The position numbers were made by a program, and so were the translations under genes. Shown one piece after another: positions 44,138 through 53,631 of a DNA stretch of 64,000 nt (positions are counted from its first letter, which is position 1; each line of letters opens with the position of its first letter). The notes under the pieces are model-generated. The model worked only from the letters and a program-made list of their open reading frames with translations. It searched no databases and was not told the origin of the DNA. The stretch comes from Chitinophaga polysaccharea. GTDB lineage: Bacteria > Bacteroidota > Bacteroidia > Chitinophagales > Chitinophagaceae. The stretch is taken from positions 558,001 through 622,000 of the forward strand of contig NZ_CABFVU010000004.1 in NCBI RefSeq assembly GCF_902150045.1. The letters are read 5' to 3'.

Positions 44138-47100
44138 ATGCAAAAACATTTACACGTATCTACATCGCTGATGTTCGTCCGTCAATTATCCAAACAGATT
44201 TTTGACAATTGCATTGTAAAGCCAGGCTTCCTTTTGGGAAAGATGAGCCTTTGGCTGCTGTTGCTGTTGTGCACAGGTTTTGCCGCTTTTGCGCAGCAGG
44301 ATTGTGGCAGGCCAACAAGTGCGGATGGCTCCTCGTGGGGTGTAAAACTGATAAGTGGTTCGCAGGCTGTCAGTGATCCGGGTTTTGCCATTGATGGTAA
44401 TATGCAAACGGCAGCTACAATAAGTAATGGACCGCTTAGTATTCTGGCTGCGGCGTCTACATTGAACATTAATTTTGGTACGCCGCTTCAGATTCGCAGT
44501 GGTATCCCGGATACCGTTGTTGTTAAGTTCGAGATGCCGGCTGCCTGGAAGCTGGATATCCTTGGTACCATTAATGTAACAATGTATAAAAATGGCAGCC
44601 AGCAGGTTGGGTCCTATGACATCAGGGGAATGTCTCTTCTGAATGTTAGCGGCTGGCAGGATGGAGGCCAGCCATTTGCCATATTCAAACAAGCAGTTCC
44701 CGGCGATGTAGATCGTGTTAGCATTACGCTGAGTTCCGGACTTGCCAGTGCGGACATCAGTCAGTTGGTGGCTCCTTTGGCGGGATCAAATAAGAACACC
44801 TCGCTTAAAGTGTATGAAGTGTATGGCTCACTGGGCGTACCAAGAATGGACAGTATTCTCAGGCAAAGTAAAATTGTTATCAGCAATGGGGAAACCGCGA
44901 CTTTCTCGGTAAAAGATGACAAGAGAAATTTGGGCTACAGCTTCAAATGGTTTAATGGATATCGTGATGAAACACCTATATATACCGGCAATGATTTTAA
45001 ACCGGAAATAAGGCCGTCTGTTACAGAACAGCGGTATACTTACTATGTAACGATTGAAAAAGACGGGTGTTTGCTGCAAAGCAAAATACCTGTTTACCTG
45101 ATTGTAAACCCCCAGGCGCAGCTTCAGGGCAGCATAGCTCCTTCAAGAACAAAGGTGAACAAAGGAACAGCAGGTGAAACAGGTCGCCTGGATTATTTGA
45201 TTCAACTTGTAAACAAGGGAGCGGCTCAACTTCAATCTTCCGCAAGATTATTTGTAAATGATTTCCCGATGCCTGCCAGCCGGTACCAGATCCAGCGCAT
45301 CACACTTCCACAAGGCAAAGCCGGAAAGTATGATACAACAACGGGCCTGCTGACGGGCATTACGCTGAACCCCGGAGACACCGCCAGCCTGCAGGTACTT
45401 GGCGTTGTGGATACTTCTTATACAGGAATACTCAGGAATAGCGCCAGTGGCAGTGATGAACTGGGTCTTTCTATACCGATTACGGAGTCTCCCTTTGTTT
45501 ATGTCAATGTAAAAGATACATCTGGAAATAATAACGGTAATACATGCCCGACCACTGAGAGGACATGTAACAGACCAGATAATATTACCTACGAAACAGC
45601 AATGGATGTTGAATGGGGAAAAAGTCTGCAACAGGACATTGTAAACTTACCCAAATCAGTTATAAATTCAATCCTGGCGCTTGGCGACGGTGCAAAGAAG
45701 GTTTTGGAATCGATCCTTCGGCTTGATCCTCTTGGCGCCATTAATAACCTGGTGAATGGTATTCTGAGCATTTTCACGGGGAGCCAGGGTCCCCCGGCTC
45801 CGCCAAATCTTCAATATGCGGGAGATGGAAATGAGGGAACAGCAGTTGTTTTTAACCCTGATATTCTCCAATTGGGACAGTGGCAGGGTGTAACCGCACA
45901 TTTTGATTCAAACCCTATCATCGCCGGCGACTCTGTTGTTGTGTTCTATAGTGAGGCCGCAACCGCGCGTGTACAGATAGGAGCTATACGTGTATGGATG
46001 TATAATGACGGTAAACAAGTGAGTGGACCGATGGAACTAAAAGAAGGGTTGGCTTTCATGAATATAATTCCCTGGGTGAGCGGCGGTTTAGCCTACCGGC
46101 GGGTTTCTTTCCCCGTACCGGAAACAGTTGATGCGGTTCAGGTAAGCGTTGCGGGGATCGGTATTGACCTTGGAACAGCTGGTACGAGTGTTTATGAAAT
46201 TGCACGGAAGCCTAAAATGCCAGACATCAAAAACTTTATAGACAAGGACTCCCTCTCCGTGCAGGTAGAACAGGGTGAACAAGTGCGTTTGAAAGTGAAG
46301 GACGACAAGCGTGGCCAATGCATGCTCTATAAATGGTACACCGAGGAAGACCTGGGCAAAACACCTTTTGCTATGGGGCCTGAAGCCATCGTTAATATGC
46401 CTGCCGGCTTTACAGGAACAAAATACTATTACCTCCAGGCGTTGGCTAACGCTTGTAGTGATAATCCTTCAGCTCCTTTGGAAGTAAAAGTGACCGTATT
46501 ACCTTCTCCTATGCTGGAAGGGGTAGTTACCACACAAGACAAAAATCCCAAAGTAGAAAAAGGCACCAGACTAAGATACACACTAACCATTGACAACAAT
46601 GGTTTACAAACGCTGTCTGATACGGCTCGTCTGAAAATAAAAGCCCTGTCTGAAAACGATAAGAATTTCAAAATAGACAGCATCACGGTGTTGGGGCGTG
46701 GACGCTTCGATATGACCACAGGGGAATTCACCGGTGATTCCATTCCTCCTAAAGGAAAAGTGACATTGCTGATCAGTGGCGTCATTCCTCCAACCTATGC
46801 CGGGCAGCCAATAAATATCAAGGTATCCGGCTGGCGCATGAATGGCAAACAGATTCCGATCAGGCAGGCGCCGCCAGTGACGCCCAATTACCGCCTCAAG
46901 GTGAAAAAAGTGCCTGATCAGTTAAGAGTAGGCAATCTTCAGAAACTGGACTACACTATTACTATCACAAATACCGGAACAGAAAGCTTCCCTGCAGGCT
47001 CGAAACTGTATATCAAAGATGTGCCCAGGGAAAAGGGTTACCGGATTGACACGATGTATGTACCTGATAGCAGCCCTTCCGGTGGTTACTATGTGATGGG

Positions 47101-50100
47101 AAGCCAGACCCTCTTCGGCGCTGAAATACCTGCGGGCGGAACTGCTAAAATACGTGTGGAAGGCTTCCTGACCGATGAATATACAGGCGGGCCGATCAAT
47201 AACGATGTGATCGCAACGTATGAAAATAAAGTGCCGCTGGAAGTTGAACCTACGCCTACGGTGAACGCCGGAGACGAAAAGTATACACTGTACGGGGATA
47301 AGTATGTTATTAGCCGTACTGGCGATGTGAAAGCGGGAGACCAGCTGGATTTTGTGATCGTTCTTCGCAATAAAGGTCCCGAAACCATGCCTGCGAGCGC
47401 CAAAACTTATATCCGCGACGTGGCGCCCCTGGATTACATTATACAGGAAATATCCGTTGCAGATAATAAAGGCCAGTATAATGAGCCGGTGCTGACAGGC
47501 GTAGCCCTGGCGCCCGGAGATTCAGTAAGATTGATTGTAAGAGGTAAACTCTCCGGTAACTATAAAGGAGATACGCTTGTGAACAGGGTTACCGGCAGAA
47601 CAGAGAATGGCACCCCCATTGATATTACGCCTTCACCCGTGATCAATCCTGGCTTTAAACTGAGCGGAGACAAACAACCTGACAGGCTGAAAGCCAAAGC
47701 CGGCGAAGCACTGAATTATACGATCACGCTTGTCAACAGCGGAAATAATACAATGCCGGCAGGACAGAAGGTGTATGTAAAAGATGTGCCGCAATCAGAG
47801 TTTTATGTTATTGACAACATTAGCGTAACAGGCAATACAGGCTTATATGATATGAAGACCTCAATGCTTCAGACAAAAGCTCCTGTGGCTCCGAACGGAA
47901 AAATTATGTTGCTGGTGAAAGGACATATCAGCGCAGCCTATAAAACCGGCGAGATTGGCAACAAGGTGGAAGTCCGGATAGATAGTACCAACTATGAAAT
48001 ACCTCCTGCGCCGATTGTAAATGAGATAAAATACAAGATGCAACTGGCTAAAGTGGCGAACAGTCAGAAACCTGTAGGACCTGGTTTCCCGGTAGATTTT
48101 ACCATCACGCTTCGCCATAAAGGAAAGGTGGATATTAAGCCATCAGACAAGGTATTGGTGGTGGACACGCTGCCAGCCGGACTGGAAGTGACCGGATATG
48201 AACCTTCGATGGGGACCTATGATCCGACAACACACTACTGGACAGGTTTGAACCTTATTTCCGGCCAGAGCGCCAGGTTGTTGGTAAAGGCACGGATAAG
48301 GCCCGACTTTAAGGGAGATTCATTGGTGAACAAAGTTGGCGGTAAAACACCGGATGGAACCGATATTGACATTGATACAACCAGCGGAACCGCAGTTGTA
48401 AAAATAGATACTTCCATGCGGATGAGTAAACTGCAGCTGCGTAAAGTAGCCAGCAAGAACCAGGTTACTTCCGGAGATTCGCTTGGTTTTACAATTATTC
48501 TGAAGAACCTTAACGACACCGCTTTTGTAGCAGATACCATCACTGTACGGGATATGGTTCCCGAAGGGTATGTACTGGGCAAGCAAGAGCAAATAGTAGC
48601 CAGCGCTGGTAAATACGACGCAGCAAACGGTTACTGGTCCGGGCTCAGAATTCCGGCCGGAGATAGTGTGACTATTCAGCTGAATGGAATGGTAGCGAGC
48701 AGCTTCTGGGGTAAAATGACAAATATTGCCCTGGGCTTTGATCAGCATAACTTACCGATTCCGGCAGCCGGAAGTGCAGATAATATGGCCCGTGCAACCG
48801 TAGTGGTAAATCCTCCTGCATCGAAATACAACCTGCTGCTTCAAAAGAAAGCAGACAAGCCCCGCGTGAAAGCAGGCGATTCACTTAACTATACTATTAC
48901 ACTGTTCAATAACGGTACGCAGAATCTGACAGATACTATTGTAACCGTGAAAGATACCCTGCCCACAGGTTATATCGTGGACAGCTACCAGGTAGGCAAT
49001 GGCAATTACGATCCTCAAACGGGTCGTTGGGCCAACCTGACGCTTCCTGCTGGTAAAAGCGTTACCCTGATGCTGAAAGGCCGGGTTAGTAACACCTTTA
49101 GCGGCAAACTTATAAATACGGTAGGCGGCCTTGACCCTAAGGGAATTCCAATCACCAATACACCTGCAAACAGGTCGGAGGTAGATGTAGACCCTGTTAA
49201 ACCGGTTTATAAACTGGCGCTTGCCAAGGTGGCGAAATTAAACCAAAGCCCGATCAGGACAGGGGATTCACTCAACTTCGAAATCACGTTATATAATAAT
49301 AACGGCGGTAACGCGATAACGCCGAAAGATACCGTTACTGTTGTAGACCAGATTCCTGGCGGCTATGATGTGCGTAGCTTTGAAGCGAGTCAGGGTAGCT
49401 ATAACAGTACAACCGGCCAATGGACCGGATTGAACCTGAAATCAGGCGATAGTGCTTCCATCCTCGTAAGAGGCGCGTTGAGCAAGAATTTTGCCGGCAG
49501 TTCTATTACTAACACTGTAAGTGGTAAAGATCCTAATAAAGATCCTATCCCTGCAGTACCTGGCAAAGAACAGGCAATTGTAAAAGTAGATACTGTAAAA
49601 TACAACCTGTTGTTAACCAAAACAGCGAACAGCGCTACAGCTACAGCAGGTGGTCCGCTCGACTTTACCATCACGCTTAAAAACCTTGGTCCGATAGTGA
49701 TCCAGCCTGCTGATGCAATAGTGGTGAAAGATCAGATCCCGGCAGGTTACACAGTGAACGGCTTTGTACCAAGCGCCGGTAAGTATGACACCACCAGCGG
49801 TCGCTGGACCGGTTTGAATGTAGTAGCAGGCCAGCATGTAACCTTGTTAGTGAAAGGTACAGTGGCAGCTGATTACAAAGGCAACAACCTGACCAATAGA
49901 GTGACCGGTCTTACACCGCGGAAAGACTCCATACCGGTTGAAAACGGTGGAGGTGCTACCGTAACAGTTGAAGACAGCACCAAAACGTCCTATAATCTGC
50001 TGTTGAGCAAAAAGGCGAACAGCGCTACAGCTAAGGCTGGCGGTCCGCTTGACTTTACCATCACGCTTAAGAACCAGGGTCCGAGAGTGATCCAGGCAGG

Positions 50101-52588
50101 TGATACAGTAGTGGTGAAAGATCAGATCCCGGCAGGTTACACAGTGAACGGCTTTGTACCAAGCGCCGGTAAGTATGACACCACCAGCGGTCGCTGGACC
50201 GGTTTGAATGTAGTAGCAGGCCAGCATGTAACCTTGTTAGTGAAAGGTACAGTGGCAGCTGATTACAAAGGCAACAACCTGACCAATAGAGTGACCGGTC
50301 TTACACCGCGGAAAGACTCCATACCGGTTGAAAACGGTGGAGGTGCTACCGTAACAGTTGAAGACAGCACCAAAACGTCCTATAATCTGCTGTTGAGCAA
50401 AAAGGCGAACAGCGCTACAGCTAAGGCTGGCGGTCCGCTTGACTTTACCATCACGCTTAAGAACCAGGGTCCGAGAGTGATCCAGGCAGGTGATACAGTA
50501 GTGGTGAAAGATCAGATCCCGGCAGGTTACACAGTGAACGGCTTTGTACCAAGCGCCGGTAAGTATGACACCACCAGCGGTCGCTGGACCGGTTTGAATG
50601 TAGTAGCAGGCCAGCATGTAACCTTGTTAGTGAAAGGTACAGTGGCAGCTGATTACAAAGGCAACAACCTGACCAATAGAGTGACCGGTCTTACACCGCG
50701 GAAAGACTCCATACCGGTTGAAAACGGTGGAGGTGCTACCGTAACAGTTGAAGACAGCACCAAAACGTCCTATAATCTGCTGTTGAGCAAAAAGGCGAAC
50801 AGCGCTACAGCTAAGGCTGGCGGTCCGCTTGACTTTACCATCACGCTTAAGAACCAGGGTCCGAGAGTGATCCAGGCAGGTGATACAGTAGTGGTGAAAG
50901 ATCAGATCCCGGCAGGTTACACAGTGAACGGCTTTGTACCAAGCGCCGGTAAGTATGACACCACCAGCGGTCGCTGGACCGGTTTGAATGTAGTAGCAGG
51001 CCAGCATGTAACCTTGTTAGTGAAAGGTACAGTGGCAGCTGATTACAAAGGCAACAACCTGACCAATAGAGTGACCGGTCTTACACCGCGGAAAGACTCC
51101 ATACCGGTTGAAAACGGTGGAGGTGCTACCGTAACAGTTGAAGACAGCACCAAAACGTCCTATAATCTGCTGTTGAGCAAAAAGGCGAACAGCGCTACAG
51201 CTAAGGCTGGCGGTCCGCTTGACTTTACCATCACGCTTAAGAACCAGGGTCCGAGAGTGATCCAGGCAGGTGATACAGTAGTGGTGAAAGATCAGATCCC
51301 GGCAGGTTACACAGTGAACGGCTTTGTACCAAGCGCCGGTAAGTATGACACCACCAGCGGTCGCTGGACCGGTTTGAATGTAGTAGCAGGCCAGCATGTA
51401 ACCTTGTTAGTGAAAGGTACAGTGGCAGCTGATTACAAAGGCAACAACCTGACCAATAGAGTGACCGGTCTTACACCGCGGAAAGACTCCATACCGGTTG
51501 AAAACGGTGGAGGTGCTACCGTAACAGTTGAAGACAGCACCAAAACGTCCTATAATCTGCTGTTGAGCAAAAAGGCGAACAGCGCTACAGCTAAGGCTGG
51601 CGGTCCGCTTGACTTTACCATCACGCTTAAGAACCAGGGTCCGAGAGTGATCCAGGCAGGTGATACAGTAGTGGTGAAAGATCAGATCCCGGCAGGTTAC
51701 ACAGTGAACGGCTTTGTACCAAGCGCCGGTAAGTATGACACCACCAGCGGTCGCTGGACCGGTTTGAATGTAGTAGCAGGCCAGCATGTAACCTTGTTAG
51801 TGAAAGGTACAGTGGCAGCTGATTACAAAGGCAACAACCTGACCAATAGAGTGACCGGTCTTACACCGCGGAAAGACTCCATACCGGTTGAAAACGGTGG
51901 AGGTGCTACCGTAACAGTTGAAGACAGCACCAAAACGTCCTATAATCTGCTGTTGAGCAAAAAGGCGAACAGCGCTACAGCTAAGGCTGGCGGTCCGCTT
52001 GACTTTACCATCACGCTTAAGAACCAGGGTCCAAAACAAATCCTGCCGGGTGATGTAGTAATGGTGAAAGATCAGATCCCGGAAGGTTACATAGTGACCA
52101 GCTTTGTACCGGTAGGCGAAACCGGCGGTAACTACGATGCAACCAGCGGTCGTTGGACGGGTCTGAACCTGACAGCAGGCCAAAGTGCGAGCTTATTGGT
52201 GAGAGGTACGGTGGCTCCTGGCTATAAGGGTAATAACCTGACCAACAAGGTAACTGGTCTTACGCCCAACCGAGATAATATACCGGTTGAAAACGGTGGC
52301 AGCGCTACAGTAGAAGTTGATCAGGACGACCTGATGGTACCGAACGTGATCACTCCTAATGGAGATGGCGTAAATGATGTACTGCGAATAAGGGGATTGG
52401 AAAAATACAAAGATCCCGAGCTGGTAATCATCAATCGCTGGAATAACCTGGTATACAAAAAAAGTAATTATGACAACACCTGGAATGGGTCAGGTTTATT
52501 GGAAGGAACTTATTTCTATGTACTGACAGTGAAAGACGATACCGGAAAAGCGATCGTGAAGCGTGGATATGTTATGGTTTTACGTTAA
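44138..52588 (+). CDS. Giant T9SS-exported adhesin with DUF11-like repeats and CHU_C sorting domain
   Basis: The 2816-residue protein has a long N terminus with a signal segment (MSLWLLLLLCTGFAAFAQ) at about 36-53, two related non-repeat domains (about 55-230 and 510-690), then a series of about 130-residue DUF11/conserved-repeat beta domains (motifs such as LDFTITLKNQGP, VVKDQIPAGYTV, GRWTGLNVVAGQ). The end (VPNVITPNGDGVNDVLRIRG ... GTYFYVLTVKD) is the gliding-motility C-terminal domain that directs export by type IX secretion (type B sorting). It is probably a surface adhesin for gliding or substrate attachment. Five near-identical repeat copies in DNA indicate recent expansion. The start could lie at the ATG at 44243. 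Confidence 0.88.
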   Translation: MQKHLHVSTSLMFVRQLSKQIFDNCIVKPGFLLGKMSLWLLLLLCTGFAAFAQQDCGRPTSADGSSWGVKLISGSQAVSDPGFAIDGNMQTAATISNGPLSILAAASTLNINFGTPLQIRSGIPDTVVVKFEMPAAWKLDILGTINVTMYKNGSQQVGSYDIRGMSLLNVSGWQDGGQPFAIFKQAVPGDVDRVSITLSSGLASADISQLVAPLAGSNKNTSLKVYEVYGSLGVPRMDSILRQSKIVISNGETATFSVKDDKRNLGYSFKWFNGYRDETPIYTGNDFKPEIRPSVTEQRYTYYVTIEKDGCLLQSKIPVYLIVNPQAQLQGSIAPSRTKVNKGTAGETGRLDYLIQLVNKGAAQLQSSARLFVNDFPMPASRYQIQRITLPQGKAGKYDTTTGLLTGITLNPGDTASLQVLGVVDTSYTGILRNSASGSDELGLSIPITESPFVYVNVKDTSGNNNGNTCPTTERTCNRPDNITYETAMDVEWGKSLQQDIVNLPKSVINSILALGDGAKKVLESILRLDPLGAINNLVNGILSIFTGSQGPPAPPNLQYAGDGNEGTAVVFNPDILQLGQWQGVTAHFDSNPIIAGDSVVVFYSEAATARVQIGAIRVWMYNDGKQVSGPMELKEGLAFMNIIPWVSGGLAYRRVSFPVPETVDAVQVSVAGIGIDLGTAGTSVYEIARKPKMPDIKNFIDKDSLSVQVEQGEQVRLKVKDDKRGQCMLYKWYTEEDLGKTPFAMGPEAIVNMPAGFTGTKYYYLQALANACSDNPSAPLEVKVTVLPSPMLEGVVTTQDKNPKVEKGTRLRYTLTIDNNGLQTLSDTARLKIKALSENDKNFKIDSITVLGRGRFDMTTGEFTGDSIPPKGKVTLLISGVIPPTYAGQPINIKVSGWRMNGKQIPIRQAPPVTPNYRLKVKKVPDQLRVGNLQKLDYTITITNTGTESFPAGSKLYIKDVPREKGYRIDTMYVPDSSPSGGYYVMGSQTLFGAEIPAGGTAKIRVEGFLTDEYTGGPINNDVIATYENKVPLEVEPTPTVNAGDEKYTLYGDKYVISRTGDVKAGDQLDFVIVLRNKGPETMPASAKTYIRDVAPLDYIIQEISVADNKGQYNEPVLTGVALAPGDSVRLIVRGKLSGNYKGDTLVNRVTGRTENGTPIDITPSPVINPGFKLSGDKQPDRLKAKAGEALNYTITLVNSGNNTMPAGQKVYVKDVPQSEFYVIDNISVTGNTGLYDMKTSMLQTKAPVAPNGKIMLLVKGHISAAYKTGEIGNKVEVRIDSTNYEIPPAPIVNEIKYKMQLAKVANSQKPVGPGFPVDFTITLRHKGKVDIKPSDKVLVVDTLPAGLEVTGYEPSMGTYDPTTHYWTGLNLISGQSARLLVKARIRPDFKGDSLVNKVGGKTPDGTDIDIDTTSGTAVVKIDTSMRMSKLQLRKVASKNQVTSGDSLGFTIILKNLNDTAFVADTITVRDMVPEGYVLGKQEQIVASAGKYDAANGYWSGLRIPAGDSVTIQLNGMVASSFWGKMTNIALGFDQHNLPIPAAGSADNMARATVVVNPPASKYNLLLQKKADKPRVKAGDSLNYTITLFNNGTQNLTDTIVTVKDTLPTGYIVDSYQVGNGNYDPQTGRWANLTLPAGKSVTLMLKGRVSNTFSGKLINTVGGLDPKGIPITNTPANRSEVDVDPVKPVYKLALAKVAKLNQSPIRTGDSLNFEITLYNNNGGNAITPKDTVTVVDQIPGGYDVRSFEASQGSYNSTTGQWTGLNLKSGDSASILVRGALSKNFAGSSITNTVSGKDPNKDPIPAVPGKEQAIVKVDTVKYNLLLTKTANSATATAGGPLDFTITLKNLGPIVIQPADAIVVKDQIPAGYTVNGFVPSAGKYDTTSGRWTGLNVVAGQHVTLLVKGTVAADYKGNNLTNRVTGLTPRKDSIPVENGGGATVTVEDSTKTSYNLLLSKKANSATAKAGGPLDFTITLKNQGPRVIQAGDTVVVKDQIPAGYTVNGFVPSAGKYDTTSGRWTGLNVVAGQHVTLLVKGTVAADYKGNNLTNRVTGLTPRKDSIPVENGGGATVTVEDSTKTSYNLLLSKKANSATAKAGGPLDFTITLKNQGPRVIQAGDTVVVKDQIPAGYTVNGFVPSAGKYDTTSGRWTGLNVVAGQHVTLLVKGTVAADYKGNNLTNRVTGLTPRKDSIPVENGGGATVTVEDSTKTSYNLLLSKKANSATAKAGGPLDFTITLKNQGPRVIQAGDTVVVKDQIPAGYTVNGFVPSAGKYDTTSGRWTGLNVVAGQHVTLLVKGTVAADYKGNNLTNRVTGLTPRKDSIPVENGGGATVTVEDSTKTSYNLLLSKKANSATAKAGGPLDFTITLKNQGPRVIQAGDTVVVKDQIPAGYTVNGFVPSAGKYDTTSGRWTGLNVVAGQHVTLLVKGTVAADYKGNNLTNRVTGLTPRKDSIPVENGGGATVTVEDSTKTSYNLLLSKKANSATAKAGGPLDFTITLKNQGPRVIQAGDTVVVKDQIPAGYTVNGFVPSAGKYDTTSGRWTGLNVVAGQHVTLLVKGTVAADYKGNNLTNRVTGLTPRKDSIPVENGGGATVTVEDSTKTSYNLLLSKKANSATAKAGGPLDFTITLKNQGPKQILPGDVVMVKDQIPEGYIVTSFVPVGETGGNYDATSGRWTGLNLTAGQSASLLVRGTVAPGYKGNNLTNKVTGLTPNRDNIPVENGGSATVEVDQDDLMVPNVITPNGDGVNDVLRIRGLEKYKDPELVIINRWNNLVYKKSNYDNTWNGSGLLEGTYFYVLTVKDDTGKAIVKRGYVMVLR
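49719..52032 (+). repeat. Near-perfect 390-bp tandem repeats inside the adhesin gene
   Basis: Sequence recurs with period exactly 390 bp (130 codons) over about 2.3 kb, almost six units. The periodic stretch begins within the first, divergent unit at 49719 and ends at 52032 where the last unit diverges. Inner copies (phase 50111, 50501, 50891, 51281, 51671) appear identical base for base, including synonymous positions. This means very recent duplication or continual gene conversion, and the copy number may vary between strains or be misassembled. Confidence 0.95.
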
Positions 52589-52598
52589 AAGTTTTGTT

Positions 52599-53594
52599 AT
52601 GTTGAAATTTAAATTTCTAAAGAGTATTATAACCGGAGGGATATTTTTAGGATCTCTCACAGTGCAGGCCCAACAGGCCGCTCAGTTTAGCCAGTATATG
52701 TTTCATGGGCTGTTCATTAACCCTGCTTATGCAGGGTACCGTGAACAGCTGAATCTGACCGGCGTTTACAGGAATCAGTGGACGGGTGTGGAAGGAGCGC
52801 CAAACACAGCTTCCCTGGCTGTAGATGGGACAGTGAATGACGACAAGGTGGGACTGGGGCTTAATGTTATTTCCGACAAACTGGGGGCCGCCAGCACGCT
52901 GGGTGCTTACGCCAATTTTGCATATCGGATCAAATTCGATTCTTATGAGGGAGTGCCCAGAACGCTGGCGATTGGCGTTGCCGGCGGCATAACGCAGCAG
53001 TCGCTGGATGGCTCCAAGCTGAACCCATATGATGAGACGGCTGACCTCCGGTTATTGAATCAGCGGAAAACGATAACAATGCCGGATGCACGCGTTGGTA
53101 TTCTATATAATACTGACAGATTTTATGCAGGGGTTTCCGCTGATAATATTGGCGTACAATTTATAAAACCCAAGAAAGATCCTAACCGTTTACTGCCGGA
53201 AACAAAAATAAACATTTACATGCTTGCGGGATATCTCTTCCCTTTATCAGAGGAGCTGGCAGTAAGACCGTCTATGATGCTGAAGAACGCCATGGCCGGT
53301 CCCAGCAGCCTGGATTTGAACGCATATTTGCTGATTCAGCAGATAGTATGGGTAGGAGCGGGTTACAGAACGGGTGTTACACTGTTCAATAAGAATATTG
53401 ATCCCAAGCTGGAAAAGCCATCTGCGCTGATAATTGGTGCACAGTTCTATCTGGGAGATCAGTTCAGGATTGGGTATACATACGACCGGTCCCTGAAAAC
53501 CACAGCGAAATTAGGCCCCAGCAGCCATGAGATATCCATCGGGTTTCTTTTCCCAAGAAGGGATCAACAGATGCTTACACCCAGATTTTTCTGA
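52599..53594 (+). CDS. PorP/SprF-family outer-membrane protein
   Basis: From the ATG at 52599 the product has 331 residues, beginning 10 bp after the adhesin stop. A signal peptide (SIITGGIFLGSLTVQAQ) is followed by QAAQFSQYMFHGLFINPAYA, the hallmark start of PorP/SprF proteins, and a barrel with GYTYDRSLKTTAKLGPSSHE near the end. PorP/SprF proteins help type B T9SS cargo reach or stay at the surface and are usually encoded right after their cargo, as here. The ORF opens at 52563 inside the adhesin gene; that part is not used. Confidence 0.92.
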   Translation: MLKFKFLKSIITGGIFLGSLTVQAQQAAQFSQYMFHGLFINPAYAGYREQLNLTGVYRNQWTGVEGAPNTASLAVDGTVNDDKVGLGLNVISDKLGAASTLGAYANFAYRIKFDSYEGVPRTLAIGVAGGITQQSLDGSKLNPYDETADLRLLNQRKTITMPDARVGILYNTDRFYAGVSADNIGVQFIKPKKDPNRLLPETKINIYMLAGYLFPLSEELAVRPSMMLKNAMAGPSSLDLNAYLLIQQIVWVGAGYRTGVTLFNKNIDPKLEKPSALIIGAQFYLGDQFRIGYTYDRSLKTTAKLGPSSHEISIGFLFPRRDQQMLTPRFF

Positions 53595-53631
53595 GCATAA
53601 ATTTTTTTGATAAACGACAGAAACTTATCTG

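Noticed and set aside
49719..52032. CRISPR array
   Set aside because: The repeat unit is 390 bp, has no spacers and is fully coding.
49847..52183. Six antisense open frames of about 126 codons inside the adhesin repeats
   Set aside because: They are identical because the repeats are identical, have no signal or domain, and lie opposite a clearly coding frame.
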